DNA of 64,000 bases from Scatophagus argus (taxonomy: Eukaryota > Chordata > Actinopteri > Scatophagidae), in NCBI RefSeq assembly GCF_020382885.2, contig NC_058515.1, forward strand, positions 10,957,223-11,021,222, in the 5' to 3' direction. Positions 48,031 to 59,992 of the stretch are shown here, in pieces (within the stretch, counting starts at the first letter, position 1; each line of letters starts with the position of its first letter). The notes beneath the pieces are model-generated. The model saw only the letters and a program-made list of their open reading frames with translations, searched no databases and had not been told where the DNA came from. A program made the position numbers and the translations under genes.

Positions 48031-50479
48031 GTTTTATATCGACCCCTTTTAGTCCAGTTATTGCTTGGGAACTGTCTGGCTGCAGCTTTACTGCCCGTCA
48101 GCTACTGATATCAGCATCAACAAACAAACTGGGACATATTTAGAAAGTTCATGCTTCAAGGTTTAATATCGGGAAGTGCTAACCTGTGGGTTTACCTTGT
48201 GTGCAAATATGCAAGGCTGCAGTAACCCTAAGGCTTGTAGGGGTATTATTATACTTTAAAACAATTCAAAAGTAACGTGTGTTTGCAATAGCAACAGGTT
48301 TACACGTAAATTGGTGTTGTCTGTAAACTGATCCCAGGTTTGACCTGCCCTTAAGGCTAAAACAGGGAATTTGCAATGACCTGCGATCAAAAAGGGAAGC
48401 TGAGGGGTTCATGGAGGTGTTATTGGTGAGATAGAGATACGAGGTCACTAAATAACCCTAGGGTAATTTATCCCAGTTACGGTTACAGTACAAATGGGAC
48501 ATTTGCCAGTGTCTTCCAGAAAGTCAACCTGGAGCCTGGACAGTGACATGGAAGTGTGCCAGAATATCAAACTTCTCTCTTTTCCTTCCTGGAGAGCAAC
48601 TCATTTATTTATCTTTACCGAAAATTCACCTGAAGTGTTTTTGTTTAATCTTTTACTGCACGCCCCACTTGGCCAGAGTGCTATGATAAATAAGTGGTCA
48701 AGTGACCTGACCTTCGCAGGAATCACATGACTCAGACCTTCTGAGGGAAGTCATGAAAGGCACGCCGGCCAATAAAAAAACAGAAACCATCAAACAACAT
48801 CTGCCTGCCTGACTGCTTCTACACACAACCGGCTGCAGATGTCCTAATAAGGTGTGTTAATGGACCACGGGGAAAGCAGAGAGAATGACACTGCGTCTGC
48901 TTTTTTCTTTATCTTTACATGAGGACTGCATCAGCCTGCTGATGAGCTAATTTCCTTTTTTTTTTTTTTTTGTTTGTCAGGCTGAGATATCTGGCTGGGT
49001 TTAAGCATAACACGAGGTGGCCAGACAGGGGGGGAGGGTTGTCTGGGTGAATTCCTTAAATCATAAGGCTTATCGAGTTCTCATGTCTTAAAATGTCTCA
49101 TTATTACAGCCATTTGCAGCAGGAAACTTTATGCCAAAGACAGACTGGCCACTTATGTAACGTCCTAGAATAAATGAAAAATGGGGCTTTAATGTGTTCT
49201 CCTGTGGCTGCTGTATTCCCAGAGTGAGCTATTCATGATAAGAATAGAAGTGCTGAGCCACTTGAATAGCTCTTATCACAGCTCTTTTCTCTGCTTTCTG
49301 TTCATGCACAGACACCCACCAATTTGGTGAAGTAGTTAATTATGTAGGGTACCTATTTTGTAAGCAAAACCGTGTCCAAAAATGGAGTTTATGGAAGTTG
49401 TAGGAGGGAGGAAGGTGTCAGCAGCGATTCCTCTATTGTTTTGACTCTATAAGTCCCTTCCACTGCTTTCATTTTTAGCCACTTTTAGCTCCTTTTAGAA
49501 ACAGATAAATGCGGTGTTGACTGCTTTTGTTGTGGAAATACTCTCGAGCCCAGGGACCAATCAGAAGCTAGACTAAACAGGAAGAGGAGGTGGCTTCCTG
49601 TCCGGGCCTGAAGGAGGTGAGATTATCCAGTATGTGACTCTATTTAAGCCATACTGGAACAATCAAAGAGACATCCAAAGAAAAAGTCAGACAAAATCCA
49701 AAGTAGCCAGACAAAAATGATGTATTTGTACCATAAAAAAAGTATAAAGTACTTGGATATGAAGGTTCAAAGGAGCAGCTTGTTTCTTTCAGTGTCACCA
49801 GGCAGGTTTGTTTTTCTAGATTTGTGGGCGTCTAAGATTAGAAAATTATGGCAGACCATCACAGCATGTAAAATGACATTTAAAGGTCCAGGCTGACATG
49901 TTTACCTTTCTGTTTTAACGCCAGGACAATAAACTTAACAGCATATTGGGTTGTTTGAGCGACGCTCAATCTGAATGGCATCTTTTTTTAAGCAGTCAGA
50001 GGTGTGAATAATGTCAGCGTTATGTAACAAGTGGTCTGTTCATTAGTGCTTGGCTTCACTTTCTTTCTGCCTCATAGGCGTAATACTGTGTCAATTTTAT
50101 GTCCTGAAATGACAGCTGACAGTGTTGTGGCTGTCCTGAGAAAACTTTTTAAAAAGGCTGCTTCGTGGCAGCAATTTTTTCACATAATGCAAGAAAATGT
50201 AGTCAACTTTTAAAGGAACACTTAAAGTTTATGTGAAAAATTCAAAATAACCAAATTCTGAAAAATAAAACAGACAATCTGTTACAGTGTATTTACTGTT
50301 TAAGGTTCTTACAGTCCGACTGAAGTGCTTCTGTCATTGTGTGTCATTGTTATGCAGCACATTATATACTGTTTAATAGGCAAAGACTGATCAAAATATA
50401 AATACCTTCAACCTATTCCCATTCTTGCCAAAAGTTTGTTGAGAAAATTGATTTCATCTCACGTCTGTGCGGTAAATTT
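48031..50479. other. Intergenic DNA, nothing recognised
   Basis: No coding structure. A poly(T) run lies at about 48956-48971. The rest looks unique. Confidence 0.45.
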
Positions 50480-50600
50480 AACATTAGAAGGCAGTTAGCT
50501 TAGCTTAGCATAAAAGACCAAAACCAGGGGGAAACAGCTAGCCTGCTTCTGTCCAATAAGGTTGCAAAGTGGCTGTGAAGCTCAAGCTTAATCCGTGTGA
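50480..50600 (-). repeat. Dispersed teleost repeat, GCTAAGCTAAGCTAAC family, copy 3
   Basis: Reads GTTAGCTTAGCTTAGCATAA, then ACCAGGGGGAAACAGCTAGC on the plus strand, the reverse complement of the block at 4755-4922. Confidence 0.65.
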
Positions 50601-51844
50601 AGGCTGAAAGAAATGACTGCTCCTGACCGAGAAATTGTCATGCCATAAATAAAAGGGTCAAATGGGTGTCAAACTATTCATGCAAGATAAAGGGTTCAGA
50701 ATGGGTATGATGAACAATGTTTGATTTTGAGATAGGCCTTTTCATATGTATCACACTTTGATACATCATCAGTGTTGGAACTTGGGATCATCAGGCATTT
50801 CCTGTCTTTCAACATCTTGCTCAGAGGGTTCGTGAACTGTATCCCAGCAGAGCGCAGAATAATACAACCATGTTGTGGTAAAAAGATTAGACTTCTTGTA
50901 CATCGGATAACATTCTGTAAGTACGCAGATGATCAAATCAATAAGCAGAATTTCTCAGGATTTTTTCGACATTTGTCAGATGGCCACAGTCCAGTGAGAG
51001 GCCTGACTCTCTTACTCACAGTCCACTGACTAATGTTGCCTACAATGTCTGTGCTTCTAGCTGCCTTTCAGTCCTCGTGTGCGTCTGTAAAATCTGTCAG
51101 GGGTGTCTTGCGCACGTCATCAGCAGTGCCAGAGAGGCTGCTGATGAAAGCGGTGGCAACGTTCTGGTCTTTCTGCTTGCGTCGTATGAAAGGAGACATT
51201 AGTCAGTCTTAAAGAACCACACCGATTTGCTGGAGCTATTAATAGCCACACAGGCAGCGTTTTTTTTTCTACAGGAGAAAGCTGGCTAAAATCCCCCTTT
51301 TCCCTGGTCATTTCCTCCCCACCCTGCAGTCTGCAGAATGCCGTGTACTGTGACAACTCTCTCATAAAAGTATTTTTAGCCTCGAGCAGCCACATGGTCT
51401 AATTATTCTGTGACATGTGTAAAGAGCTGGCACAGAAATAACCAAAGGCAGTGAGGTACCAGTAGTTTTAAGCATGTTATTTTAATTAATAACAATGAGA
51501 GATGTGGGAAATGGCTGTGACCGTCTCTGAAATACTTGACTGCTGAATCTCTCATAAATTATTAGTTAAAGTCAGCTTTTTCTTGGGTCGTCTGGTTTCG
51601 CTGAGAATCATTCTTTAACCAAGGGTTCGCACAAACATTAACGCACACTTGTGCTCCTTGCCTTTGTTGAGAGATACAACCATGAAAATACACACAAGGA
51701 GCTATGAATGGAAAATGCAAATCCTGAAGGTTTTTGTTTCTGTGTAAACACAAAGGTTTGGCTTGAACACAGACGTCACTGCCTTTGCTTCACAATATGG
51801 GACTCAAAAAAGCTGTTTGGGGTGAAAAGAGGGATGTTTTTATT
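50601..51844. other. Intergenic DNA, nothing recognised
   Basis: No gene, clear repeat or site that I can support. Confidence 0.4.
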
Positions 51845-51965
51845 TGTAGGGTGTTGCCTTGGCCTCGCGGTATAAGATGCTTTCCATGTAATCACAACAT
51901 CTCCAGTTCAATACCAGCTTATCATCTCGCTTCAACTACCCAAAAAATAATAAAAAAAAAAACTG
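51845..51965 (+). mobile_element. tRNA-derived SINE remnant
   Basis: TTGGCCTCGCGGTATAAGAT resembles the A-box region and AGTTCAATACC (51905-51915) is a clear B-box, both RNA polymerase III promoter parts. An AT-rich tail with A runs ends near 51961. It resembles a frequent teleost SINE. It is not a tRNA gene, because it cannot fold as a full cloverleaf. Confidence 0.6.
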
Positions 51966-54111
51966 ACAAAATGTTCAAGTGTCCTCATTTGATGTGTTAA
52001 CAATCAACTTCCTGGTGTAACCGCCCCCTGTGCTGAATCTATTCTGCTCATCAGTGTTACAGTGAAACAAACAAACACAGACTAATAATGATTTTACATG
52101 AAATGATGCTCAGAGGGGCTTGCTTGGGTTTCTTAAGGCTGTGGGTGAGGTGTAAGTCTGCTGTGTGTCCGCTGGAGCTCCTCATTTAGCAGCTCGTATC
52201 AAAAATGAGGTATTTCAATTACATCACTTCTCTTTTTTTTTTAAAGAGAATGTTGTTTTTCAAAGTGGGAAATTCATTTGACAGGCTTCCACGAGGAAAG
52301 ACCTGTCACAAGGCATTCTCAGTTCCTCAAAATCAAACTCTTCTTAAGTTGAGGACTCATTGTTATGCCTGTGGGAAACACTGCAAATGAGATCAAATCA
52401 TGAGCTCATTCTTATTTCTGGCACCAAAGTTCACAGTTTGATGACATGTCCACACTGTACGTCATCACGTGCAGCTTTGACTAAGTATAAACCTTTCGGT
52501 GCTGACACCTTCTGTGAAATTCAGGGGATTTCTGGAAGAAAAGCTGAAGGATGGAGTAAGGATGAAACAGACCTCCACCCACGCACACCAGTGCAGTACG
52601 TATCAGCTTCATTATAAATAGAAATAATCTTCACGGTGAACAATGTTAAAGTGAGGCATTTTGCCCAAATATCAGTCTAAAACAGCCCATTTTGTGTGCA
52701 GCTTGAAATCATGCAACATAATTCAGCTCAGTTTACATCTGTGGCCTTTCCACTCAAAAGGGGCAGTAATGAGAACAATGCATTTCACCCTGAGGCTTTG
52801 GGTGTGCACTGCACTGCACTGCACTGCATTGGGTCTAAAAACAAAAGGCTCAGATCCTGCTAGGGACCCCTAGAGGCCAAAATGTTTGTTACACTACCAG
52901 AAAAGTTAAATATTACTATGTGACTGGCTGACAGCGCCATCCTCAGGCCAAAAGAGCACCAGTTAGTCTGTAGGAACATCAGTTCAAAACCCCCTAAACA
53001 GAACTGTTCCTTTAAGGCCTTGTGTGAGCTGTTAACTAGTTCAGCCAAATTTCAGATCTGTTTCATTCAAATCAATTAAATGTTGGTTTTAAGTTTTTAA
53101 TAAAAAAAAGTTACAAAAAAACCCAAAAAGACAGTGTGCTGGTCTTTTGTGAAAATATGTGTTTTAAGAAGAGATTTAAAAGATGGTGTTGGTGCACAAG
53201 ACTCTGGAGGCCAACAAAGAGCCCATGTTTACCATATAGCAATTAGTTTGTGTTTTTTTGATTGACTGCAAAATGTATTTGTGGCATCTCAGAGTCCTGA
53301 AGCAAACCTTGCATTCGGTGCTTCGGTGGGGTTTCTGACTGTCCTGCTGGGAACCAAATAATGTGAGGAGAAGGTTCACTTTCAGGCTCATAAGAGACAG
53401 ATGATGAACTGATGAACACAGCTAAAATCGAGTTGTGTCTGAGAGGGCTTTTAAAGAGCAGCGAGTCAACTCAACACGCAAGCAGTAGTTTATCCAAAAT
53501 CCTGTTTCATGACTGTGTGACTCAGGGAGTCTCTCCAAGTCAGAGTTAACTCATTTGTCCTGCACGCGACCCCTCGGCCAAAGAAGCAGGCAGAGTGGCT
53601 GCCAGGCGAGCGCGACTTGAGAATGGGGTTGTTGGGCAAAAATGACAAACTGAAAAATTCATAAAAAGTACTATCATGGTGGCTGTTTTGCTCGTGTCTG
53701 AATGTGTCACAGGAGCTTGTGCAGCTTGTTGAATGTACCTCTCACACCCAGCTGGAGCTACAGACTGAATCCAGAATCAAAAGCGTCGCTCACAAGTCAC
53801 TTCACTGTAGTGGCAGGTGAACTTAAGATCACTGGGCTTCTCATCACTGATTTGACTAAACAAACGTGACAAAAATTTCGTTAGGAATGTAAAGGTCACA
53901 TGAAGACTTTGTCCACAGGGGACGCTGATTCCCCGGTCACCTCCTTTGTGGTGGGGGGCGCTCTCGCCTCACTTCCCAGCCTGTTATTTTTGTGTTGAGG
54001 TTGAGTTGAGCGATACAGCTGCAGTTCTCTCAGTTATTTTCTGTCTCACGTTACATCCACTCGGATCCGGACCCGCCACACTGTGAGCAGCGCATCAACA
54101 CACCCAGCACC
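51966..54111. other. Intergenic DNA and sat2 promoter
   Basis: No gene seen. A (CACTG)n run lies at about 52806-52827. The last 200 bases before 54112 are the likely sat2 promoter and 5' UTR, with a G-rich stretch GGTGGGGGGCGCT near 53950. Confidence 0.45.
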
Positions 54112-56184
54112 ATGGAGTACACAATCCGCGCAGCCAACGTGGAGGACTGCAAGGACATCGCGCGGATGATCAGGGTGAGACGGACGTGTTGGCGCGTGCA
54201 GCTGTGCGAGACATGGCGCATCCTGTGACTCACGGGTTTACGTCGACAGTCCGTGCAGGCTCCACCACGTTGCTTTTATTAGATTATCGACAAATTATTG
54301 GATTAGCTGTCGTTTTGGCAGCCCCCAGGGTGTCACTTCCGGCTGTTTGTTTCAGTGCAAATAGACTGACTGACATCAGGCCGACACTCAGGGACGCTGT
54401 GACGGTGAAACTGTGCCTGTTAATACGCCGTTAATACGCATTCAATGTTTTGTGTTCACAGGAACTGGCTGAACATGAGAAAGTTGCAGACCATGTGAAA
54501 GTCACACAGAGAGGTACTGATCTGAGTGCAGTTCTGAGCCTTGACCTCATGCTCAGATGCATTTGACCTTCAGTAAACCCCGCCGGTGTAGTGGTACAGT
54601 ATGTCAGCACCAGTGGCAACAAACAGCAGCCTAACAGCCTCAGGTCGCTTTATCGCTTTGTTTATTGTCATTTAACCATTGAGACTGAAAAAATACTTTT
54701 CAGGCAGCAACACAAAATTAAAAAAAGACGTGAATATATTAGACAAACAGACAGTATTACAATGTAGAACATCAGGGGCTTTGGCTCACATAACTTGATC
54801 TTCCTCAGCAGGTGGACTGTGGAAAGAAAGTACATTTACTCAAGTACTGTGTGTACACTTGTGAGGTACCTACCCTGAGTATTTCAGTTTTATGCTACTT
54901 TGTACCTCTACTCAGAGGTGCAGATTTTTACTTTCGAGATCAAGATTTTACAAATCTGACAGATGATCAGTTTCTAAAATATGATAGTGATATTTAATTA
55001 TATTTAATTTTTAATATCCCAAATCATATGAGGGCATTTGTAATAGTATTCCCATAATATGTTATACTGAATAGAACCTTTCTGCCCAACAAGTACTTTT
55101 ACTTAATTTAAGACCATTTTGTTGTTGATACTCTTGTACTTCTACTCGAGTGTAGGACATTGATTTGTATACGCAGCAGTATTACTACTTCTACATCTGA
55201 GTACTTACTCAACCACTGAACGCTGCCCTGCTGTCATGAAGTTTTATACACTAAAACACTGTCCAAACTCCAGAACAGCTGGACTTTGTGGCAAGATTTT
55301 TTTGGCTGCAAGTCTCCGAGTCCAACTATGAACGCTCAATAAAAACTTCTTTGCCAACAGGAAGAATTTCATGTCAGTCAAGCTTGTGATACAATAATAG
55401 TCGTATTGAGGTTGTTTTAACCATGAAAAGATGATGAGATGTGTGACCAGCGTGTCACATGTAAGTTTTTATTTTATGTGCAGACTTGGAGCAGGACGGC
55501 TTCTCCAAAAACCCGTTCTTCCACGGGATCATCGCTGAGGTCCCAGAACAGCACAAAACCAAAGGAGGTAAGAAAGAACCATCGGTAACCTCATGTAAAA
55601 CTGTGAAAGTAGCACTCAGTCATGTGTATGTGTGAGCGATGGGGTCGGACACACCTTTACTTTACTAACTGACATCGTTCTCAACAATTAATATTCAACA
55701 TTTAAAACACGAGCAGACTTAAATGTTTTGAAGCCAGTCGTGTTCGCCGCCCAAATATCCATCTAGATGAGGAATCATGCACTTCTTTTAGGCCTGTTCC
55801 AGTTCTGACGGTTAAACGCACTACACTGAATTTAAAGTTAACTTGCTGATGTCATTTGAGTCCAACATTCGCTGTGCTTTAGCCCTGTTTGGTGCAGGGC
55901 TAAAGGTTAGTGCACAGCAGGCTGATCTGAGCTTTACAGCACAAGACAGCCAACCACAGCAGTAAAGTTAGCCCGACCAATGAGCTGAAAAGACTCTAAA
56001 ACACTGAAAACCGAGGGACTGATAATTTCCCTATGAGTTTATAACAATGAGCGGCCTGTTTCATGCTACGTGCAGTCATTTGATTAGTTATTACAAAATA
56101 TTAGAACAGCTTGAAGCTAAATTGCTTTGTCTGATACTCTTGAAGTGCTAAGTGTGTTTTAAGAGTTTTGTTGAACTAGAGTGG

Positions 56185-56241
<57 letters not shown>

Positions 56242-59200
56242 CTCTCTCAGGAAATAGACAAAAGTATCCAGACACACCTCTTTATGAGGCTGTTTTTCAG
56301 GGGTTTGGGCTCAAATCTTAATGTTTCAGCACACCAAGACATTTTGGACAATGCTATGCTTCCAACTTTGTGCCAACAGTTTGTTGAAGGCCCTTTTCTA
56401 TTCCAGCATGACTGTGCCCCAGTGCACAAAGCAAAACTTTGAGACATGGTTGGATGAATTTGGTGTGGAAAAACTTGACTGGTTGGATGAACTGGAACAG
56501 AGACTGTGAGCCAGACCTTTTGGTCCAGTGTCAGTGTCAGTGTCATCAAATGCTCTACTGCATGAATGGGCAAAAATTAGTCGTAAAAGCACAGGTGTAA
56601 CGGGCAACATTGACACAGGATTAACAAGAGGCTCATGACCATGAAAATTGTATTTTTTTTTAAAACAAACAAAATAATTAGAAAGTACTTTTAGTTTGTT
56701 GTGTGTCCAAAAAATTTGCAGGTAAAATTTTTTTGAGGTACTAAGAGACGTGTGCTGAAGCCCAACTGAGGATGGCACAAAACTCAAAATCAGGCAGTAT
56801 TTTAAATCCTTGACTCTAAATTCATCACTACTGGCTATATTTATCAGCTCTGTTACCCGATATGCAGGCATCCTGCTGATGTGTCTCCTAACACAGCACT
56901 TACATAACAAGGCTGACACACTGCTTTTCCTCAGCATACAGTAATGGGAGCGTGAAGGCACGCTCTGCTGCCCGGCTGGGCCTTTTCCTCCATGACACAG
57001 CCCTTTTTCCAGGCACTCACCACAGTCCACTCTACACTGAGATCTGACTCCATACTGACGAGTAGCTTCCTGTGCCTGCACGTTCAAAGTCATGGATGAT
57101 TGACTCTGGCGATTAAACATGCTCATCAGTCAAACGATAGCGATATTTGCCTGACAGGATACAGATTCGTTTGGATTTCTACAGGATGAAAAGATGTTAG
57201 CACAAACAACATGAATGTACTGAATTCCTTATACTGTAATAAAACTCAACATATGTTCCAAATGGGTTAACTGACAACATGTGAAATCGTTGAGAGAATT
57301 GCATGCAGTTAGGAGCACGTTTGAGATGGTGATCAGTTCTCTTGGCTGAGGCAGCAGCACAGTCGTCAACGTAGTAGGAAATGACCAACAGAATGAATTA
57401 AACAGTTTTATGGTGCTTTTACAAATTGATTTCTGTGCATTGATTTCACGTTGTGTTTGCTTTCAGGCCATACCAAGATAGGCTACGCACTTTACTTCTA
57501 TTCCTACAGCTCGTGGATAGGCAGAGCTGTTTACATGGAGGACTTGTATGTGATGCCTGAGTTCAGAGGTACAGTACGCTGTTTCAAAGATGGACATGTC
57601 ACTGTTATTATAATGTGTGAAAATTTGTTGTAACATCAGAAAAGCATGTCTGTATGTGCAGGAAATCTTGAGTAATGTGTGGTCTCTTTCAGGGAAGGGC
57701 ATCGGTAAAGCACTTATGAGCAAGGTAGCCCAGGTAAGTAAAATTAATAAACAAATAATCCAATCTAATCAGATGGATCAGTGTCATTTTAAAAACCTCA
57801 ACAGAAGCTTTGAATATTGAATATTACCGCCCTGGATTCATCTTTTAGTTCCTCTGCAAATCAGTGAATTTTTCAGGATTGCTTTCAAACTGGGATTACC
57901 TTTTATTTTATTCATCTGTCCTGGTTACAATGTTTACATGTACCTCGAGTTTCCCTGTTTTCTACAAAGAAGTGCCCTCAACAAATATTAAGTTATTCTT
58001 AATCCGTCGGAAAGAAGTTAGCACTGAGGATTCACGTTGTCCACAATTCTTTTTGAGATGTGGCTTCCAAGTGTTTCGTGCCTGGATAGAAAACTCATGG
58101 CGCCCTTCCAGCGGTGGCTGGTGGAAAATTTTCCCGGTAGAGCTGAGCCTCATCCAGTCAGTTTTAGCAAACACCCCATTATGATTTTAGGCAAATAACT
58201 GAATAACACATTTCTACTTTTCCAGTTAAATATTTAACAATTATTTTACTCTGACATGAAAGGAAGCATTAAAAAAACAAAAAAACACGATCCAACACAT
58301 CAGGCAAATTTAGTATAATATAAACCAGTAGGGAACCAGTAGAGGAGTAAAGATCAGAATATGTGAAAATGATGTGGAGTTATGGACAATAGATGGTAAA
58401 CTTCTGCTTCAAAATTCAATACTCAACAGCACAACCTGGCGGCAGAAGCCCTACAGCACACTCATAGTAATCATGGGTGTGCTGGTTCAAAAACACTGGT
58501 TCATTTGTGTCTCAGGAGGTTGTTAATCCTCTTCAGAGTAGAGACGCACCTCTCGGATTCGGGACGGCTGACTGTCGCCTTGTTGTGAATATGCTCTGAA
58601 GACTGCTTGCCAGGAAAAGCTGTGAAGTTAGCTCGCTGAGTGCTACCTGTGGCAATCAGAAAACGATTTACCCCCTAACCACGAGGAGATTAAAATATCA
58701 TCATCATTAGTTATAGCCATATATAGCCGTATCTACACAGAAAACCTTGGGGTTGTTAAACCAAGTTACTGTGATGTAGAGATAACCGTCTTGGTACACC
58801 AGATTCAGAAAGATAGCAGTAATTTTCCACAACGTAAAGCCTGGTTGCGGCCACAGAAGGTTTTAGCCTCGTGCCTCTAGGTTTTGGTTATGAAGTGATA
58901 TTCCTGAATCCTTTATGCACTCACACATTGTGGCGATTTCATTGTTTTCATTTGAATACAAAATGATTCACACATTCAGATATGCTGATACACGACTCCA
59001 GTTGTTTCGACTCTCTTTTTGTTTCCATATCATGTCAGCGCAGCAGTACTCAGATCTGTCTTCTTCCTCCATTTTGCTGTCCCCAGCTGGGCCTGGCTGC
59101 TGGCTGCAGTCAGCTCAACTTCACAGTCCTGGACTGGAACAAATCATCTCTAGACTTTTATCTCAGCCAGGGCTGCTTCGATATCACAGCTAACATGGGC

Positions 59201-59254
59201 TACCACTGTATGCGCTGCAAGGGGGAGGAGCTGGAGCGCCTGGCCCAGCCCTGA
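54112..59254 (+). CDS. sat2: Diamine (spermidine/spermine) N-acetyltransferase, SAT2-like, 6 exons
   Basis: Exons: 54112-54174, 54462-54513, 55484-55567, 57467-57568, 57693-57733, 59087-59254; all phases join, giving 169 residues against 170-171 for human SAT1/SAT2. It is a cytosolic GNAT-fold enzyme that transfers acetyl from acetyl-CoA to polyamines or related amines. Visible motifs: MEYTIRAANVEDCKDIARMI (first strand and helix), FFHGIIAEV, VYMEDLYVMPEFRGKGIG (acidic residue and the RGxGIG acetyl-CoA loop), and VLDWNKSSLDFY with the tyrosine equivalent to the SAT1 general acid. VLDWN and VMPE favour SAT2 over SAT1. The last exon is more divergent than the rest. The first exon starts in a good context (CACCATGG). 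Introns 2-5 are enlarged by repeats. Confidence 0.9.
54812..55220 (+). mobile_element. Non-autonomous element in sat2 intron 2
   Basis: Begins GAAAGTACATTTACTCAAGT and ends GAGTACTTACTCAACCACTG, with ATTTCAGTTTTATGCTACTT and ACTTGTACTTCTACTCG-type motifs between. This is a common teleost MITE-like repeat. The two ends are imperfect inverted repeats (ACTCAAG...GAGTAC...). No coding capacity. Confidence 0.65.
56185..56248 (+). repeat. (CT)n microsatellite in sat2 intron 3
   Basis: About 27 CT units, then CGATCTCTCTCAG. It directly abuts the Tc1 relic. Confidence 0.95.
56260..56600 (+). mobile_element. Tc1-like transposon relic with broken transposase
   Basis: The plus strand encodes DILDNAMLPTLCQQF and FQHDCAPVHKAK, then shifts frame into ETWLDEFGVEKLDW. 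The region is the catalytic C-terminal half of a Tc1-type transposase. The piece that normally lies between LDW and the following LDELEQRL is deleted. No N-terminal DNA-binding part and no intact terminal repeats are seen, so it is inactive. Confidence 0.8.
57734..59086 (+). other. sat2 intron 5
   Basis: 1.35 kb intron. No repeat with certain identity and no coding frame; moderately AT-rich. Confidence 0.6.
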
Positions 59255-59986
59255 CCCAACGCTGGACTCAAGACCTGTGCAACAATGAGGTCAATGCAGG
59301 GATGCAGTTTCAAATATTGGAATGGGCCCTATGCAGTACATTTAAATAGCGCATAAGTGAGGGACTGAAATCTGTGTTTTCTCTTTGTCCCTTGTGATGT
59401 GTCATGACCCAGAGCACCTTTGATTTTGGTGTTAAAAGGACCAGATAGTCTAACCTTTTTTTGCTTACAGTGTTAAAACAAATGGTACATATGTGGGCAT
59501 AAGAAAGGTGTAACAGGAGTGTGTTGTGTATGTGGTGGTGGAGTGAAGGAGACAAAAAGAGAAGGTGGCATCCAGTTTAACAATTCATTATCCAGAAAAG
59601 ACACCCTTTCCTCTGCAGAAAAATCCAGAAAAGCTTTACACACTTGCAAAGATGTATGTATCATCGCACGACTGTTGCAAAAGAGTGAGTTTTGGGTATC
59701 TTATCCCTTTAAATAAACTATGACAACAGTAACCAAAGAGTCAGTCACCTCTCCCCTCGTCTTCCAGATGGGAAGTACTTGTAAAAGCTGCTGTGAAGCA
59801 CAACATTGGTATTTGCACTGTTTCCTTCCTTTTAAGCTATGTATGCACTGAGTTGTGATGGAACAGCGAAGTAAAGGAATCATTTGAACGCAACCTAAAC
59901 CCACTTTCATGTAGCCAAACAACTTGGGGCTGGTTTCTAAAAGTGGATGAAGCTGACATAAACGATCCATCTGGTGGGATTGAAAA

Positions 59987-59992
59987 AATAAA
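59987..59992 (+). terminator. sat2: Candidate sat2 polyadenylation signal
   Basis: AATAAA about 730 bases after the stop codon. An alternative AATAAA lies at 59712-59717. Confidence 0.5.

Noticed and set aside
51845-51965. Possible tRNA gene
   Set aside because: A- and B-box-like sequences are present, but the arms do not pair as a cloverleaf and an A-rich tail follows. It is a SINE remnant.
52918-52945. Further CTCF-like site (GACAGCGCCATCCTCAGG)
   Set aside because: Three or more deviations from the core when read on the minus strand, so too weak to list as a site.
56398-57126. 242-codon minus-strand frame in sat2 intron 3
   Set aside because: It runs antisense through the Tc1 relic and intron sequence; nothing in it resembles a protein family.
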